From an uncultured Clostridium sp. (GTDB lineage: Bacteria; Bacillota; Clostridia; Peptostreptococcales; Peptostreptococcaceae): DNA of 49,028 bases. Numbering within the stretch: the stretch's first letter is position 1; every line of letters starts with the position of its first letter. The notes beneath the pieces were generated by a model. It made no database searches and was not told where the DNA came from. It saw only the letters and a program-made list of their open reading frames with translations. The stretch is taken from NCBI GenBank assembly GCA_945931665.1, contig CAMEPL010000010.1, forward strand, positions 1 to 49,028, in the 5' to 3' direction. Positions 46,583-49,028 of the stretch are shown piece by piece. Both the position numbers and the translations under genes were made by a program.

Positions 46583-48308
46583 TATCATCAGCTCCTTTCA
46601 CTTGTGATTCATAAACTTCTCTATATATGGCGTTGTTTACTTTTAATTCATCATGTGTTCCAATAGCATCTATTTTACCGTCATCTAAAACTATTATTTT
46701 ATCACTAGCTTCTATTGATGATATACGTTGAGCTATTATTATTTTAGTTGTAGATGCTATATCATTTTGAAGCGCTGCTCTAATTGTAGCATCTGTTTTT
46801 GTATCAACTGCACTTGTTGAATCATCTAAAATTAATATTTTTGGTTTTTTAAGTAATGCTCTAGCGATACAAAGTCTTTGCTTTTGACCACCAGATACAT
46901 TTGCACCACCTTGTTCTATATAAGTATCATATCCATCTGGGAATGTTTGAATGAATTCATCTGCACATGCTTTTTTACATGCATCTACTAATTCTTCATC
47001 TGTTGCATTTTTATCTCCCCATCTTAGATTTTCTTTTATAGTACCTGAGAACAATACATTCTTTTGTAAAACCATAGAAACTTCATTTCTAAGAGTATCT
47101 ATATCATAATCTCTAACATCTACTCCGCCGACTTTTATACTTCCTGAAGTAACATCATAAAGTCTTGGTATTAACTGAACTAATGTAGATTTTGCACTAC
47201 CTGTTCCCCCTATAATACCTATTGTTTCACCAGATTTTATTTCTAAGTTTACATTTTCTAAGTTTAATTTATTTTTGTCATTAGCATAAGAGAAATCTAC
47301 ATTTTCAAATGATATAGATCCATCTTTTACTTCTTTTATAGGATTTTTAGGATTTTTTATAGTACTTTCCTCATCTAAAACTTCAAGTATTCTCTCTGCT
47401 GAAGATTTTGCCATAGTTATCATAACAAATACCATAGATAACATCATTAAACTCATAAGTATTTGTGTTGCATAAGTGAAGAAACTCATAAGTTGTCCTG
47501 TTGTCATAGTACTTGAAACTATCATTTTAGCTCCTAACCATGATAAAAGTAATATACATGTGTACATAGTAATTTGCATTACTGGTGCATTTAGCACTAT
47601 TAGCTTTTCTGCAAAAATAAAGCTATTTTTTACATCTCCCGAAGCATTTTTGAATTTATTTATTTCAAAATCTTCTCTTACTGCTGATTTTACAGTTCTT
47701 ATCCCTGTTAAGTTTTCTTGTACACTTGCATTTAATGCATCGTATTTTTTGAAAACAGCTGTGAATCTAGGGAATGCAAATTTTATTATAATCGCTAATA
47801 TTAATCCTAAGAATACTACTGCACCTAAAAATACTAGTGATAATCTTGGATTAATTAAAATAGACATTACCATTGCAGATATAAGCATAATCGGTGCTCT
47901 AACAAGCATTCTCAAAATCATTTGATATGCATTTTGCACATTTGTTATATCTGTTGTAAGTCTTGTTACTAAACCTGCTGTTGAATATTTATCAATATTT
48001 TCAAAAGAAAAATCTTGTATATTTTCAAACATTGCACGTCTTAAATTTCTCGCATAACCTGCTGAAGCATTGGCAGCAAATTTTGCGCCTAATGCACCAC
48101 AAGTAAGTGATAGCATAGCTACTACAAACATAAGTAGCCCTATTTTGGCTACATATCCCATATCGCTATTGTTTAGACCATTGTCTATGATCATTGCCAT
48201 TAAAAGTGGTATTATAACTTCGCATATACATTCTAATACCATAAATATAGGCGTTATGATAGAATTCTTTTTGAATTCTCCAATATACGACGATAATTTT
48301 CGTATCAT
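46575..48308 (-). CDS. ABC exporter subunit with a degenerate catalytic site (BmrC-like)
   Basis: A 577-residue half-transporter with six helices (about 15-305) and a C-terminal ATPase. Walker A is GGTGSAKST, with Ala for the usual Gly. The signature is VSGGQ. Walker B reads ILILDDSTS, with Asp in place of the catalytic Glu, and the switch His is replaced by Gln (IAQRISS). This is the pattern of the non-hydrolysing half of heterodimeric exporters, completing the canonical partner encoded next. I start at the ATG at 48308, with GGAGG 7 nt upstream. The MarR gene lies about 80 bp upstream with no clear terminator between. Confidence 0.92.
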   Translation of the reverse strand: MIRKLSSYIGEFKKNSIITPIFMVLECICEVIIPLLMAMIIDNGLNNSDMGYVAKIGLLMFVVAMLSLTCGALGAKFAANASAGYARNLRRAMFENIQDFSFENIDKYSTAGLVTRLTTDITNVQNAYQMILRMLVRAPIMLISAMVMSILINPRLSLVFLGAVVFLGLILAIIIKFAFPRFTAVFKKYDALNASVQENLTGIRTVKSAVREDFEINKFKNASGDVKNSFIFAEKLIVLNAPVMQITMYTCILLLSWLGAKMIVSSTMTTGQLMSFFTYATQILMSLMMLSMVFVMITMAKSSAERILEVLDEESTIKNPKNPIKEVKDGSISFENVDFSYANDKNKLNLENVNLEIKSGETIGIIGGTGSAKSTLVQLIPRLYDVTSGSIKVGGVDVRDYDIDTLRNEVSMVLQKNVLFSGTIKENLRWGDKNATDEELVDACKKACADEFIQTFPDGYDTYIEQGGANVSGGQKQRLCIARALLKKPKILILDDSTSAVDTKTDATIRAALQNDIASTTKIIIAQRISSIEASDKIIVLDDGKIDAIGTHDELKVNNAIYREVYESQVKGADDNE

Positions 48309-48387
48309 TTTATTCCTCCTCAATATATAAATTTTTATAATTAAATAAATTATTTAATTTTTAGATTAAAAAAAATCCTAAAAAATT

Positions 48388-48813
48388 TTATTTAAAATTG
48401 TTTAGAATTTTACACAGAAATTTAGATAATTGTTTTCTTTCATCTTCAGAAATACCCGTCAACATCTGTGCTTCTAATTGTTGAATATATAAATAAGCAT
48501 CTTTTAATACTGCCCTACTTTTTTGAGTCATTTTTATAATTTTTGACCTTTTATCATTTAAATTTTGCTCTCTAATTATTAAATTTTTTTCCTCTAATCT
48601 ATTTAAAATCCCTGTAACTGTTGGATTTTTTAATCTTAGTCCGGCTTCTAAATCTCTTTGAGTAACTATAGAGTCTTCATGCTTTTTTAAATATAAAAGC
48701 ACATCCATTTGAGACTGAGTCAAATTATAATTTTGTAAATTCTTATTACAACGCGCTTCAAATGCTATGTGTATTTGTTTAAATAAAAACCCTAGCATTA
48801 TTTTTTCTTCCAT
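48388..48813 (-). CDS. MarR family transcriptional regulator
   Basis: A 141-residue dimeric winged-helix repressor. The DNA-binding part is LTQSQMDVLLYLKKHEDSIVTQRDLEAGLRLKNPTVTGILNRLEEKNLI, with the wing RSKIIKMT near residue 95; the end helices form the dimer. AAGGAG lies 8 nt before the ATG. Its own promoter is covered by a 22-bp inverted repeat, so autorepression is very likely, and the two ABC genes downstream are probably in the same transcript. This arrangement typically gives ligand-induced export. The ligand is unknown. Confidence 0.93.
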   Translation of the reverse strand: MEEKIMLGFLFKQIHIAFEARCNKNLQNYNLTQSQMDVLLYLKKHEDSIVTQRDLEAGLRLKNPTVTGILNRLEEKNLIIREQNLNDKRSKIIKMTQKSRAVLKDAYLYIQQLEAQMLTGISEDERKQLSKFLCKILNNFK

Positions 48814-48827
48814 AATTTATTCTCCTT

Positions 48828-48849
48828 AATATATAGCTTGCTATATATT
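48828..48849. promoter_or_regulatory. Inverted-repeat operator of the MarR-ABC operon
   Basis: AATATATAGC and its exact complement are separated by two bases. The repeat overlaps the -10 box and transcription start and abuts the ribosome site of the MarR gene, as expected for an autoregulatory MarR operator. Confidence 0.8.
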
Positions 48850-48875
48850 TTATTTACTTTTCTATTTTTTGTCAA
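48847..48875 (-). promoter_or_regulatory. SigA-type promoter of the MarR-ABC operon
   Basis: Minus-strand TTGACA, 17 nt, TAAAAT. Confidence 0.82.
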
Positions 48876-48930
48876 TATAGTTATTTTTATTTGTATTATT
48901 TTGTTTATTGATAAAAATACATCTTATACA

Positions 48931-48973
48931 TAAAAATAGAGATTTATCTTTGATTTATAAATCTCTATTTTTA
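48931..48973 (-). terminator. Terminator of the gene beyond the window end
   Basis: TAAAAATAGAGATTTAT and its exact complement form a 17-bp stem with a 9-nt loop. It would end a minus-strand transcript entering from beyond 49028 and insulate the MarR promoter. Confidence 0.8.
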
Positions 48974-49000
48974 TATTATAAAATTTATCTCATAGTTTAT

Positions 49001-49028
49001 TTATTTTATTTCATCTTGTATACCTGGT
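49001..49028 (-). CDS. Possible C-terminal end of a minus-strand gene
   Basis: The last 28 bases read on the minus strand as PGIQDEIK and a TAA stop, followed at a normal distance by a terminator. This suggests the end of a gene that continues outside the window. Too little is present to identify it, and other frames also stop here. Confidence 0.3.

Overview
The window is a chromosomal segment of an AT-rich, endospore-forming Firmicute. Gene content and order (spoVD–mraY–murD–spoVE–murG–divIB–ftsZ–spoIIGA–sigE–sigG, then nrdR/pgeF, YIEGIA genes, der–plsY–gpsA, spoIVA, the ylm/sepF/divIVA block and T-box-controlled ileS) point to Clostridia and most likely to Peptostreptococcaceae, the relatives of Clostridioides difficile. 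That assignment is inference from synteny and protein style; no search was run. Almost every gene lies on the minus strand, so transcription runs from high to low coordinates; the only convincing plus-strand gene is a TetR regulator at about 7.1-7.7 kb. I see no tRNA, rRNA, CRISPR, prophage or insertion sequence.

Layout in window order. 0-5 kb: argH, a Cof-type HAD phosphatase, ridA, a VanY-type D,D-carboxypeptidase and a secreted SH3b/3D-domain protein. 5.2-7.7 kb: mtnN, degV and a divergent TetR gene with a perfect palindrome just downstream of the degV promoter. 7.8-11.4 kb: ileS, an IleRS2-type enzyme with a swapped GXHH signature, behind an Ile T-box leader. 11.5-15.5 kb: the division operon (HlyD-like adaptor, yggS, sepF, ylmG, ylmH, divIVA). 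15.7-19 kb: UPF0210/DUF711 with its ACT partner, then serS. A roughly 780-bp stretch without ORFs separates serS from spoIVA. 21-25.7 kb: gpsA, plsY, der and a PDZ/radical-SAM DUF512 protein. 25.8-27.9 kb: two YIEGIA membrane paralogues and a 65-aa partner. 28-31.5 kb: a histidine kinase and response regulator with pgeF, nrdR and ylmC. 31.7-34.2 kb: sigG, sigE, spoIIGA. 34.4-44.4 kb: ftsZ, divIB, murG, spoVE/ftsW, murD, mraY, spoVD and an FtsL-like protein. 44.7-48.8 kb: a heterodimeric ABC exporter under a MarR regulator with a 22-bp operator.

The genes fit together as cell-envelope growth, division and sporulation. SpoVD/SpoVE with MraY, MurD and MurG make and polymerise peptidoglycan. FtsZ, DivIB, FtsL-like, SepF, YlmG and DivIVA organise septation. 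SpoIIGA processes pro-SigE, SigE drives mother-cell genes such as spoIVA, and SigG acts in the forespore. Clear rho-independent terminators and several near-consensus SigA promoters delimit the operons. Several ORF-track starts were moved inward to the ATG or GTG that has a properly spaced Shine-Dalgarno sequence. The parts most worth a second look are the YIEGIA module, the GXHH IleRS2, the TetR-degV and MarR-ABC operators, the long-spacer promoter before spoIIGA, and the unexplained leaders or gaps near mtnN, serS, mraY and the 3D gene.
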